The position numbers and the translations under genes were made by a program. A stretch of 52,240 nucleotides of DNA, taken from Mesorhizobium sp. M7A.F.Ca.US.008.03.1.1 (GTDB lineage: Bacteria; Pseudomonadota; Alphaproteobacteria; Rhizobiales; Rhizobiaceae). Positions 1-7,461 of this stretch are shown here, one piece after another. Where the stretch lies: the NCBI RefSeq assembly GCF_003997495.1, contig NZ_RZRU01000035.1, forward strand, positions 1-52,240. The letters run 5' to 3'. Every line of letters starts with the position of its first letter. The first letter of the stretch is position 1. A model generated the notes under the pieces. That model was not told where the DNA came from. It searched no databases and saw only the letters and a program-made list of their open reading frames with translations.

Positions 1-17
1 CGCCGACAACTCCAGAC

Positions 18-335
18 ATGCCAGCCCTTGGGCTGCAAAGGTCTATCAGGACGCCAGAAAGCGAGGGTGCAGACACCCTCATGCCGTTCGCATCCTTGCC
101 AGAGCTTGGCTCAGAATCCTCTGGCGCACCTGGCAGGACGGTACACTCTACAATCCAGACAGACACCCCGCCGCAGCCGTCTTGCTCGCCAAAGGTTGAC
201 ACAGGAAGTCTCATGGGTGAGCTACCTGACCAAGCCGCTGTGAATTTAGAAGCTTGGGGGAGCGCTTTGGCACAAGCCGCACAGCTTCATATTAACAAGA
301 AGCGATCGGGACGAGTCGTCTGGGGCTTGGAATGA
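18..335 (+). CDS. hypothetical protein, possibly partial at window edge
   Basis: This reading frame gives about 105 residues and stays open upstream to the window edge, so the true start may lie outside. Its stop overlaps the start of the next gene by four bases (ATGA), an arrangement that usually indicates translational coupling. That overlap is the only positive argument for it. The predicted protein is rich in Ser, Pro and Thr, with no motif I recognise. A second open frame overlaps it, so it could also be non-coding leader of the abortive-infection gene. Confidence 0.25.
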   Translation: MPALGLQRSIRTPESEGADTLMPFASLPELGSESSGAPGRTVHSTIQTDTPPQPSCSPKVDTGSLMGELPDQAAVNLEAWGSALAQAAQLHINKKRSGRVVWGLE

Positions 336-1117
336 CAATAGATGAGACCGAACTACCTTCGATCGCCGCGGAGCGAGCCGCGATGGTCGAAGGTATTCTG
401 ATCGACTGTGCGACCGGCGGGTCTTCGCAGAATGACATTTACGAACGTCTACGGCGCGAGTTTGTACAAAACGAGGAATTTAAGCCTCTGCTGCCGCCAT
501 TCGTTCGGGCTCATCGAAATTTGACGTCGTTCTGGGGATGGATAAAGCAGCAAGCCGGAACCTACGCCGAGCGCCGACAAATAATCGGAGCGGGGTTCAC
601 GCCTCTCATGGATCATTTGGAAGGCAAAGGATCTGCGCCAGGTGACAAACTCGTCTCTGAGACATTGGAAACGTTCGATGCCGAGGGAGTTCACCTAGTC
701 TGGAACAAAGCTCTAGCCAGACGATCGTCGGATCCGGAAGGCGCGATCACGGTCGCTCGAACTTTGTTGGAAACCGTGTGCAAGCGCATCCTTGATGAGT
801 GTTCGATCTATTATACAGACAAGGAGGATTTGCCGAAGCTCTATGCGATGGCCGCGAAGGCTCTCAACTTGGCACCGGACCAGCATAGCGAGGAGCCAAT
901 CAAGGCTATTCTTGGGGGCGCGATGAACCTTGTGAATGGAATCGGCACGCTCCGCAATCGCCTCTCCGATTCTCATGGGCGAGGTGGACGCCTGCCTGTT
1001 AAACCGTCCGCGCGTCACGCAAGCCTCGCCGTCAACACAGCCGGAGCCGTAGCGACATTTTTGGTCGAGACATATGTCGAGAAGCATGTACCCGCGAAAG
1101 CGGCGGACGCAGCCTAA
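332..1117 (+). CDS. abortive infection family protein (Abi C-terminal domain)
   Basis: A 261-residue protein. The C-terminal half (about residues 130-255) resembles the Abi_C domain found at the end of AbiJ-like abortive infection proteins. It begins with the helix containing ARTLLETVCKRILDE and ends with a segment centred on LRNRLSDSHGRG, followed by a helix with FLVETYVEKH. Family members are linked to phage defence by growth arrest of infected cells; the activity here is inferred only. The N-terminal half is not recognised. The coding sequence is markedly less GC-rich than its neighbours (two sampled 60-base lines are about 52% and 45% GC, against a clearly GC-rich surrounding), suggesting horizontal acquisition. 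It starts inside the stop codon of the preceding frame. Confidence 0.75.
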   Translation: MTIDETELPSIAAERAAMVEGILIDCATGGSSQNDIYERLRREFVQNEEFKPLLPPFVRAHRNLTSFWGWIKQQAGTYAERRQIIGAGFTPLMDHLEGKGSAPGDKLVSETLETFDAEGVHLVWNKALARRSSDPEGAITVARTLLETVCKRILDECSIYYTDKEDLPKLYAMAAKALNLAPDQHSEEPIKAILGGAMNLVNGIGTLRNRLSDSHGRGGRLPVKPSARHASLAVNTAGAVATFLVETYVEKHVPAKAADAA

Positions 1118-1268
1118 TTCAACCTAGCTGCATTCTTCTGCAGATGTCGCGGCATGCATCCCCGCCCCAAACTGACTAGGCGAGGCGTCCATCAACCAAC
1201 CTCCCCTTTCGGCCAGTCCCCTCACAAACCGCTTCAAACTCCGCGTCCGCTTCGCTACGCTCAAAACC

Positions 1269-2948
1269 ATGGCTCAACCCACCAACCCGATCTTCGGTGC
1301 CCGCCGCGACCAGGCGTTCCCCACGCTGGCCGAGGTGGACATCGACCGCATGCGCCGGTTCGGCGAGGCCAGCGCCTATGCGGCCGGCGAGCACATCTTC
1401 GCAGCCGGCGATGTGGCGCCGGGCCTGATCGTCGTCCTGTCGGGCAGCGTGGACATCACACAGGATGGCAAACTCGCCCGGCGCGAGACGATCGTCACGC
1501 ATGGTCCGGGCAGCTTCGTCGGCGAGCTGGCCCAGCTTTCAGCTCGTCCCTCGCTGGTCAATGCGCAGGCAGCCGAACCGGTGGAGGCGTTCGTCATCGC
1601 CTCGCAGCGGCTGCGCGACCTGATGGTGCAGGAGGCCAATCTCGGCGAGCGCATCATGCGGGCGCTGATCCTGCGCCGCGTCGGGCTTTTGGAGAGTGCC
1701 ACCAGCGGGCCGATCATCATCGGACCTGTCGCCAATGGCGACGTCTTGCGGCTGCAGGGTTTCCTCGCCCGCAGCGGCCAGCCGCACCGCGTGCTCGATT
1801 CAGACAGCGATCCCTGCGCCAAAACCCTGGTCGAGCGCTTCGAGGTCGACCCGCACCATCTGCCGATCGTGCTGTGTCCAAACGGCAGGCTGCTGCTCAA
1901 TCCCGGCGAGAAGGACCTCGCCCGCTGCATCGGCCTGCTGCGGCCGATCGATGCCGCCAAATTGTATGACGTCGCCATTGTCGGCGCCGGCCCGGCGGGG
2001 CTGGCGGCGGCGGTCTATGCGGCGTCAGAAGGGCTGTCGACGATCGTGCTCGATTGCCGTGCCTTCGGCGGACAGGCGGGCGCCTCCTCGCGCATCGAGA
2101 ACTATCTCGGTTTCCCCACGGGCATTTCGGGCATGGCGCTGATGGCGCGCGCCTACAACCAGGCGCAGAAATTCGGCGTCGAAATGGTGATCCCGGACGA
2201 GGCGAAGCTTTTGAGCGCCGCGACCGACGGCGCCGGTTACAGGCTCGATGTCGGCGACGGCGAGACCGTGCGCACGCGCAGCGTGGTGATCGCCAGCGGC
2301 GCGCGCTATCGCCGCCTCGATGTCGCGAACCTCGCCCAGTTCGAGGGAACGTCCGTGCACTATTGGGCCTCACCCATCGAAGCCCGGCTTTGCGGAGGCC
2401 AGGAAGTGGCGCTGGTCGGCGCCGGCAATTCCGCCGGCCAGGCCGCCGTCTATCTGGCCAGCCACGTGAAGCAGGTGGCGCTGCTGGCGCGGGGCGGCAG
2501 CCTTGAGGCCAGCATGTCGCGTTATCTGGTCGAGCGCATCCGGGCGCAGCCGAACATCGAGGTGCTGACCGGGACCGAAATCGAGGCGCTGGACGGCGAA
2601 GAGGGCAATCTTGCCACCGTGCGCTGGCGCAACCGCGCCAGCGGCGAGGAAACGATGCGCCAGATCCGCCATCTCTTCCTGTTCATCGGCGCCGACCCGA
2701 ACACCGACTGGCTGGCGAACTGCAACGTGGCGCTGGACGCCAGGGGTTTCGTGCGCACCGGATCGGACCTGGGATCGGCGCCGATGGAGACGAGCCGCAG
2801 CGGCGTGTTTGCCATAGGCGACGTCCGCGCCGGCTCGGTCAAGCGCGTCGCGGCGGCTGTCGGCGAAGGCGCCCAGGTGGCCGCCGCCTTGCATGCCTAT
2901 CTCGGGCGCGGCAACGCCGACGCATCTCAAACGGCAGGGAGACCATGA
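1269..2948 (+). CDS. cNMP-binding domain/thioredoxin-reductase-like FAD-dependent oxidoreductase
   Basis: A 559-residue three-part protein. Residues about 20-135 form a cyclic-nucleotide-binding (CRP-like) domain with the characteristic PGLIVVLSGSV and GSFVGELAQLS stretches. Residues about 145-225 look like a small thioredoxin/glutaredoxin-like domain. Residues about 230-550 are a class II thioredoxin-reductase fold with FAD motif VGAGPAG, NAD(P) motif VGAGNSAGQAA and a C-terminal FAD motif ending in VFAIGDVRAG. The redox CxxC normally found just before the second GxGxxG is absent: the equivalent segment is HYWASPIEARLCGG. It is therefore probably not a classical thioredoxin reductase. A ligand-gated flavoprotein or NAD(P)H oxidoreductase is a fair description. 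No clear ribosome binding site precedes this ATG. Its stop overlaps the zinc-finger gene by four bases. Confidence 0.88.
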   Translation: MAQPTNPIFGARRDQAFPTLAEVDIDRMRRFGEASAYAAGEHIFAAGDVAPGLIVVLSGSVDITQDGKLARRETIVTHGPGSFVGELAQLSARPSLVNAQAAEPVEAFVIASQRLRDLMVQEANLGERIMRALILRRVGLLESATSGPIIIGPVANGDVLRLQGFLARSGQPHRVLDSDSDPCAKTLVERFEVDPHHLPIVLCPNGRLLLNPGEKDLARCIGLLRPIDAAKLYDVAIVGAGPAGLAAAVYAASEGLSTIVLDCRAFGGQAGASSRIENYLGFPTGISGMALMARAYNQAQKFGVEMVIPDEAKLLSAATDGAGYRLDVGDGETVRTRSVVIASGARYRRLDVANLAQFEGTSVHYWASPIEARLCGGQEVALVGAGNSAGQAAVYLASHVKQVALLARGGSLEASMSRYLVERIRAQPNIEVLTGTEIEALDGEEGNLATVRWRNRASGEETMRQIRHLFLFIGADPNTDWLANCNVALDARGFVRTGSDLGSAPMETSRSGVFAIGDVRAGSVKRVAAAVGEGAQVAAALHAYLGRGNADASQTAGRP

Positions 2949-3253
2949 TGGATGAATGCAGACATACGCGCGACATCAGGGACGTGACGCCGAGCGCGCT
3001 CGGCTGCGAGGAATGCCTGAAGAGCGGGTCGCAATGGGTGCATCTGCGGCTGTGCCGCACTTGCGGCCATGTCGGCTGCTGCGACGACTCGCCCAACCGC
3101 CACGCCACAAAGCATTTCCACGCCACCAAGCATCCGATCATCGAGGGCTACGATCCACCGGAAGGCTGGGCATGGTGCTATGTCGACGAGGTGTTTGTCG
3201 ACCTCGGCGACGACGTGACCCCGCAGAACGGCCCGATCCCGCGCTTTATTTGA
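2945..3253 (+). CDS. UBP-type zinc finger domain protein
   Basis: A 102-residue protein that is essentially a single zf-UBP domain. Putative zinc ligands are C5 and H7, C21-xx-C24, C37-xx-C40, C45/C46 and histidines around 53, 57, 59 and 63, matching the spacing of ubiquitin-hydrolase zinc fingers. In eukaryotes this domain binds the free C-terminal Gly-Gly of ubiquitin; the bacterial ligand is unknown. The start ATG overlaps the stop of the upstream flavoprotein gene (ATGA), so the two are almost certainly co-translated and likely work together. No other domain or signal peptide is present. Confidence 0.85.
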   Translation: MMDECRHTRDIRDVTPSALGCEECLKSGSQWVHLRLCRTCGHVGCCDDSPNRHATKHFHATKHPIIEGYDPPEGWAWCYVDEVFVDLGDDVTPQNGPIPRFI

Positions 3254-3341
3254 GCGGCGCCGCATGGCGAAGGAATCCCGAGAAAAGAGCGGTCCATCCG
3301 GGCTTTCTTGGCGGCGGCCTCCCTGCTGAACGGCTTGGCAG

Positions 3342-3716
3342 TCAGTCGGCGAAATACTGATACCCCAGCCACCCGGCCAGCACGATCGAGGCAGCCCAGA
3401 TACAAACAATGATCACCGCCGCGTAGAGGCTCACCGGCCTGTCGGCGGCCAGCGCGGCGGTTTTTCTGTGTTCCGCCATCACCTCGGGCGGTATCATTCT
3501 GACCACGGCAAGGACGCCCAAAGGGACAAGGATCACGTCGTCGAGATAGCCGATCACCGGAATGAAATCGGGGATCAGATCGATTGGCGACAAGGCATAG
3601 CTTGCAACACACAGGGCAAGCGCCTTGGCGTACCAGGGCGTTCGGGGATCGCGAGCGGCGAGGTAGAGCGCATGCACATCGCGCTTGATCGTTCGGGTCC
3701 ACTCATTCAGTGCCAT
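3342..3716 (-). CDS. YkvA family (DUF1232) membrane protein
   Basis: A 124-residue protein with the DUF1232 core at about residues 22-65. It contains the signature run LSPIDLIPDFIPVIGYLDD, in which a hydrophobic hairpin is flanked by acidic residues. A further hydrophobic C-terminal segment (about 98-118) probably spans the membrane. The family is widespread in bacteria and of unknown biochemical function. The gene stands alone, convergent with the UBP zinc-finger gene upstream of it on the plus strand. Confidence 0.82.
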   Translation of the reverse strand: MALNEWTRTIKRDVHALYLAARDPRTPWYAKALALCVASYALSPIDLIPDFIPVIGYLDDVILVPLGVLAVVRMIPPEVMAEHRKTAALAADRPVSLYAAVIIVCIWAASIVLAGWLGYQYFAD

Positions 3717-3806
3717 CGGATGATTTTAGCGCCAAATGAGAACCGCCGATAGCGCACGCCAGGCGCAGGCCTGCGAGAGCATCTCGAAGAGCCGATGACC
3801 GCTGGT

Positions 3807-4022
3807 CTACCGCACGGAGCCAGTGACGGTCGGGTCGATCATGCTGGGAACCGACTTGCGTTCGTTTCCGGCAAGCGCCGCTATGATCAGCAGGCTGGCA
3901 ACCACCGGGACAAACAGGATGGCAACGCGAGCTTGCACGTAAAATATGGCGCGCCATTCATTGCGCTTGTCGGGGCTGTTGCTCATCATACTCACTTTGT
4001 CGGCCCCCCGGGCCGATGACAT
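3807..4022 (-). CDS. small hypothetical single-span membrane protein
   Basis: An open frame of up to 71 residues; internal Met codons at 3989 and 3986 would give about 59-60 residues. The centre (about residues 30-51 of the longer form) is a convincing transmembrane segment rich in Val, Ile, Leu and Ala. It is preceded by a short charged N-terminus containing KRNEWR. No family is recognised. Small single-pass proteins like this are common in rhizobia. The reading frame has alphaproteobacterial codon usage but no strong ribosome binding site, so confidence is moderate. Confidence 0.5.
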   Translation of the reverse strand: MSSARGADKVSMMSNSPDKRNEWRAIFYVQARVAILFVPVVASLLIIAALAGNERKSVPSMIDPTVTGSVR

Positions 4023-4116
4023 AGCCGCGAACGGTTAAACAACTCCTTCCGACTTCGTTAACCCGGCGGATTTGAGGCGAAATTCCACGCGATCCCACAG
4101 ATGGCGATCCCAGGCT

Positions 4117-6105
4117 TCAGTTCAGCCCGATGCGGCTGGCGCCCTGCCGGAACAGCGCCACGGCATCCGGTTCGAAGCGGAAGGTGCCGATGAAATCGTC
4201 GGCGCTATAGTCCGGTCTTGTCTTGCGGATGGCGGCGGCGAAGCTGCGCGCCTCGTCGAGCCGTCCGGCCAGCGCCAGGCAGTGCGCGGCGATCGCCAGT
4301 ATGATGGCGTGGGCATTGGGCCGCGCCGCCGCCTTCAGCGCCCATTCGGCCGCTTCCTCGAACTGGCCGAGCCGGACATGCGCCATGGCGCGTGCCCCCA
4401 GCATGCCGAACAGCAATGGGTCGAATGGGCTGAGATGGCGCGAATGGTCGGAAGAGCCTATCGCCGCTTGCGGGTCGCCCGACTGCGAATGCACGAAGGA
4501 CAGCGCGTAGTGGCCAAGCGCGAAGTTGGGGCTGAGATCGACCGCCCGCTCCAGTTCGAGCAGCGAACCGTCCTGCTCGCCGCGCAGCCACAGCGCCCGG
4601 CCCATTGCCCAGTGCGCGGCCGGATTGTGGTCGTCGACCAGCAGGCTGTGTCCTGCGCTCTCGAAGGCCAGCGCGCTTTCGCGGTCGCGGTCGCCCCAGC
4701 GCTGGAAGGCGCTCTGCCAGTGGGTGAAGGACAGGCCGGCATAGGCGCGGGCAAAGGTCGGGTCGAGCTGCAAAGCCTGGGCAAAGAAATGCCGCGCCTG
4801 CTCGTTTTCCGCCTGGGTGAAGCGGTACATGTGCCAGAGGCCGCGATGATAGGCCTCCCAGGCGTTGAGCGAGCTGGGCGCCTTCAGCATGGCGCGGTTG
4901 CGCTCGACTGTTTCGATCTCGGCCGAGATCGAGGAGACGATGCTGTTGCCGATGTCGTCGAGCACGGAAAAGATGTCATCGGGCCTGCGCTCGAAGGTCT
5001 CGGCCCAGACGATCCTGGCGCTGCGCACCTCGATCAGTTCGACGCTGACGATGAGGCGGCCGGACGGGCTGCGCACCGTGCCGGTGGCGACATAGTCGAC
5101 ATTCAGCCGGCGGCCGGCATCCTCGGGCGCGATGTTCTGCTCGGCCAGCGCAAACACCGATCCGCGCGCGATGACGAAGAAATCCCTGAGCTTGGCCAGG
5201 CGCGTGATGATGTCGTGGGTGAAACCGTCGGCCAGTCCGCCGCGCGTGCCGCCGCTCTCCTCGACAAACGGCATCACCGCCAGCGAAGCGTTGCTGGGCT
5301 CGACCGGGCCGGGTGCGGTGGGCATGGTGGCCGCCAGTGGCGATAGCGTGGACAGGCAGGCCGCCCGAAGCGAGGTGCCCGACTGTCGGTCACGGATCGC
5401 CCGCCAGGCCGCGCGAAGCGGTGCGAAATCCAGCTCCTCCGACCGAAACAATCGTTCCGCCGCCGCCAGATGCTCTTCGGCCGCACCGGCCTCGCCGCGC
5501 CCGGCCAGACCGGCCAGAAGTGCTGCATGCGCACGCGTGTCGAACGGCGCCAGTTCCACCCAGGTGTCGAGATGCGCGATCGCCTCGTCGCCATCGGCCG
5601 GCAGACTTCCAACAAGCTGTTCCAGCACGGCGGCGTGGCAAGCGCTGAAGCGGCGGCGCTGCGCGGTCAGCCAGCTGTTGAAATGCGGGCTGCGCTCGAG
5701 CTCCAGCCCGTCGAGGAAATCGCCGGCAAACAGTTTGGCCAGCGCCCGCAAGCGGTCGACATCAAGGGTGCCGAGCCCTTGCGTGGCGGCTTGGCTCACC
5801 TCCAGCGCATCGACCAGGCAATCGCTCAGATCGAGTACGACCGTGTCACCTTGGGTGGAGACCCGGCGCCGGCCCGGCATATCAAGCGCGCCGCGCAGCT
5901 TGCTCAGGCACCAGCGCAGTTCGCCCCTTGGGTCGTTCGGCACATCCCACAACAACTCGCACAGGCGACTGCGGCCGACCGGATGCGGCGCCAGCGCCAG
6001 ATAGGCGAGCAGCGCGCGCAGCTTGCGTGACGACGGCAGCGCAACGGACACATCGTTGCCGGAGATCATCAGCGGACCGAGCAGGCGCACGGAAAGGATC
6101 GGCAT
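4117..6105 (-). CDS. SARP-type transcriptional regulator with BTAD and TPR domains
   Basis: A 662-residue protein from the ATG at 6105; a GTG at 6162 would add 19 residues. The N-terminal 90 residues are a winged-helix OmpR-like domain (starting MPILSVRLLGPL). A bacterial transcriptional activator domain follows to about residue 230 (ELAPFDTRAHAALLAGLAGRGE). The middle part (about 275-400) contains SLAVMPFVEE and the DYVATGTV region, typical of the TolB/FlgO-like module found in adenylate-cyclase-like TPR regulators. The C-terminal 250 residues are tetratricopeptide repeats. Such proteins activate nearby metabolic genes. This one is divergent from the cysteine-synthase/decarboxylase pair, which is the obvious target. 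The inverted repeats between them are candidate sites. Confidence 0.85.
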   Translation of the reverse strand: MPILSVRLLGPLMISGNDVSVALPSSRKLRALLAYLALAPHPVGRSRLCELLWDVPNDPRGELRWCLSKLRGALDMPGRRRVSTQGDTVVLDLSDCLVDALEVSQAATQGLGTLDVDRLRALAKLFAGDFLDGLELERSPHFNSWLTAQRRRFSACHAAVLEQLVGSLPADGDEAIAHLDTWVELAPFDTRAHAALLAGLAGRGEAGAAEEHLAAAERLFRSEELDFAPLRAAWRAIRDRQSGTSLRAACLSTLSPLAATMPTAPGPVEPSNASLAVMPFVEESGGTRGGLADGFTHDIITRLAKLRDFFVIARGSVFALAEQNIAPEDAGRRLNVDYVATGTVRSPSGRLIVSVELIEVRSARIVWAETFERRPDDIFSVLDDIGNSIVSSISAEIETVERNRAMLKAPSSLNAWEAYHRGLWHMYRFTQAENEQARHFFAQALQLDPTFARAYAGLSFTHWQSAFQRWGDRDRESALAFESAGHSLLVDDHNPAAHWAMGRALWLRGEQDGSLLELERAVDLSPNFALGHYALSFVHSQSGDPQAAIGSSDHSRHLSPFDPLLFGMLGARAMAHVRLGQFEEAAEWALKAAARPNAHAIILAIAAHCLALAGRLDEARSFAAAIRKTRPDYSADDFIGTFRFEPDAVALFRQGASRIGLN

Positions 6106-6207
6106 CTCGCCGTCCGGCCTCGATCGGGTGGATTCCACGTGCGTTTCCACGCCTGCTCCCACGCTGGCCTGTCGGCCTCTCCTGTATCACCAAACACGAC
6201 ACGGCGC

Positions 6208-6234
6208 ATCCGGCAGCGGATTTCAGCGCCGGAT
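6208..6234. promoter_or_regulatory. inverted repeat in regulator/cysteine-synthase intergenic region
   Basis: ATCCGGC at 6208-6214 is repeated in inverted orientation (GCCGGAT) at 6228-6234, with a 13-base spacer. It lies between the divergent SARP-type regulator and the cysteine-synthase gene, so it is a candidate operator. It could equally be a weak hairpin. Confidence 0.3.
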
Positions 6235-6303
6235 ACAGCCATTGCCGCTGTGCGGCATGTCAGTCCTAGCGCGGCAAGGTCACCAAACCTCGCCGCCCAA
6301 CCC

Positions 6304-6320
6304 GCCGGTTTGTAACCGGC
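6304..6320. promoter_or_regulatory. candidate operator upstream of cysteine synthase
   Basis: A perfect 7-3-7 inverted repeat, GCCGGTT-TGT-AACCGGC, ends 39 bases before the chosen cysteine-synthase start. Its position suits a regulator binding site for the divergent SARP-type protein. This is inferred from symmetry alone. Confidence 0.4.
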
Positions 6321-6359
6321 CCGTGAAGACAAAACGCGATGACAATCAAGGAGACCAAG

Positions 6360-7448
6360 ATGTTGCAGCAGCAGAAGATCAGGACCACGGCCGGCCGTGG
6401 CCGCCTTTTCGACAGCATTCTCGACACCGTCGGCGACACGCCGGTGGTTCGCATCAACAATCTCGGACCGTCCCACGCGACGATCTACGTCAAGGCCGAG
6501 TACTTCAATCCCGGCGCCTCGGTGAAGGACCGGCTGGCGCTCAACATCATCGAGGAGGGCGAGCGCAGCGGTGTGCTGAAGCCGGGCCAGACGGTGGTCG
6601 AGGCGACCAGCGGCAACACCGGCATCGGCCTCGCCATGGTCTGCGCGCAAAAGGGCTATCCGCTGGTCGTCAGCATGGCCGACAGTTTCTCGGTCGAGCG
6701 CCGCAAGCTGATGCGCATGCTGGGCGCCAAGGTGGTGCTGACGCCGCGCGCCGAAAAGGGTTTCGGCATGTACAAGAAGGCGGTGGAACTGGCCGAGGCC
6801 AATGGCTGGTTCCTTGCCCGCCAGTTCGAGACGGCCGCCAACGCCGCCATCCACGAGGCAACGACGGCGCGCGAGATCGTCAATGATTTCGAAGGCTCGC
6901 GGCTCGATTGCTTCGTCACCGGCTATGGCACCGGCGGCACGGTCGTCGGCGTGGCGCGCGTGCTGCGCCGCGAGCGTCCGGAAACCCGTATCGTGCTCTC
7001 CGAGCCGGCCAACGCGCAGCTCATCGGCAGCGGCAAGGTGCAGCAGCGCGGCGCCGATGGTGCCCCCGCCGCCAGCCATCCAGCCTTCGAGCCGCACCCG
7101 ATCCAGGGCTGGACGCCGGATTTCATCCCCAACGTGCTGCAGGAAGCCATCGACACCAGCCTCTATGACGAGGTGATGCCGATCGCCGGGCCCGAGGGCA
7201 TCAAATGGGCCAGGGAGTTGGCGCGGAAAGAGGGCATCTTCACCGGCATTTCCGGCGGCGCGACCTTCGCCGTGGCACGGCAGGTCGCGGAGAAGGCGCC
7301 GGCCGGCGCGGTGATCCTGTGCATGCTGCCAGACACCGGCGAGCGCTACATGTCGACGCCGCTGTTCGACGGCATCGAGGCCGAGATGGACGCCGACGAG
7401 ACCGCCCTGTCGCGCTCGACGCCCGGCTGCCAGTTCCCGGCGGCTTGA
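6360..7448 (+). CDS. cysteine synthase family PLP enzyme
   Basis: A 362-residue fold-type II PLP enzyme of the O-acetylserine sulfhydrylase family. The PLP lysine is K56 in NPGASVKDR and the substrate loop is TSGNTG at 83-88; a glycine-rich phosphate-binding stretch (GYGTGGT) follows. I chose the ATG at 6360 because AAGGAG lies six bases upstream; the in-frame ATG at 6339 has no such site. It is longer than typical CysK (about 320). Position beside a decarboxylase rather than in a cysteine operon suggests it may make a beta-substituted alanine other than cysteine. Annotation as cysteine synthase A is the conservative choice. Confidence 0.85.
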   Translation: MLQQQKIRTTAGRGRLFDSILDTVGDTPVVRINNLGPSHATIYVKAEYFNPGASVKDRLALNIIEEGERSGVLKPGQTVVEATSGNTGIGLAMVCAQKGYPLVVSMADSFSVERRKLMRMLGAKVVLTPRAEKGFGMYKKAVELAEANGWFLARQFETAANAAIHEATTAREIVNDFEGSRLDCFVTGYGTGGTVVGVARVLRRERPETRIVLSEPANAQLIGSGKVQQRGADGAPAASHPAFEPHPIQGWTPDFIPNVLQEAIDTSLYDEVMPIAGPEGIKWARELARKEGIFTGISGGATFAVARQVAEKAPAGAVILCMLPDTGERYMSTPLFDGIEAEMDADETALSRSTPGCQFPAA

Positions 7449-7461
7449 CGGGAGATCCGAT

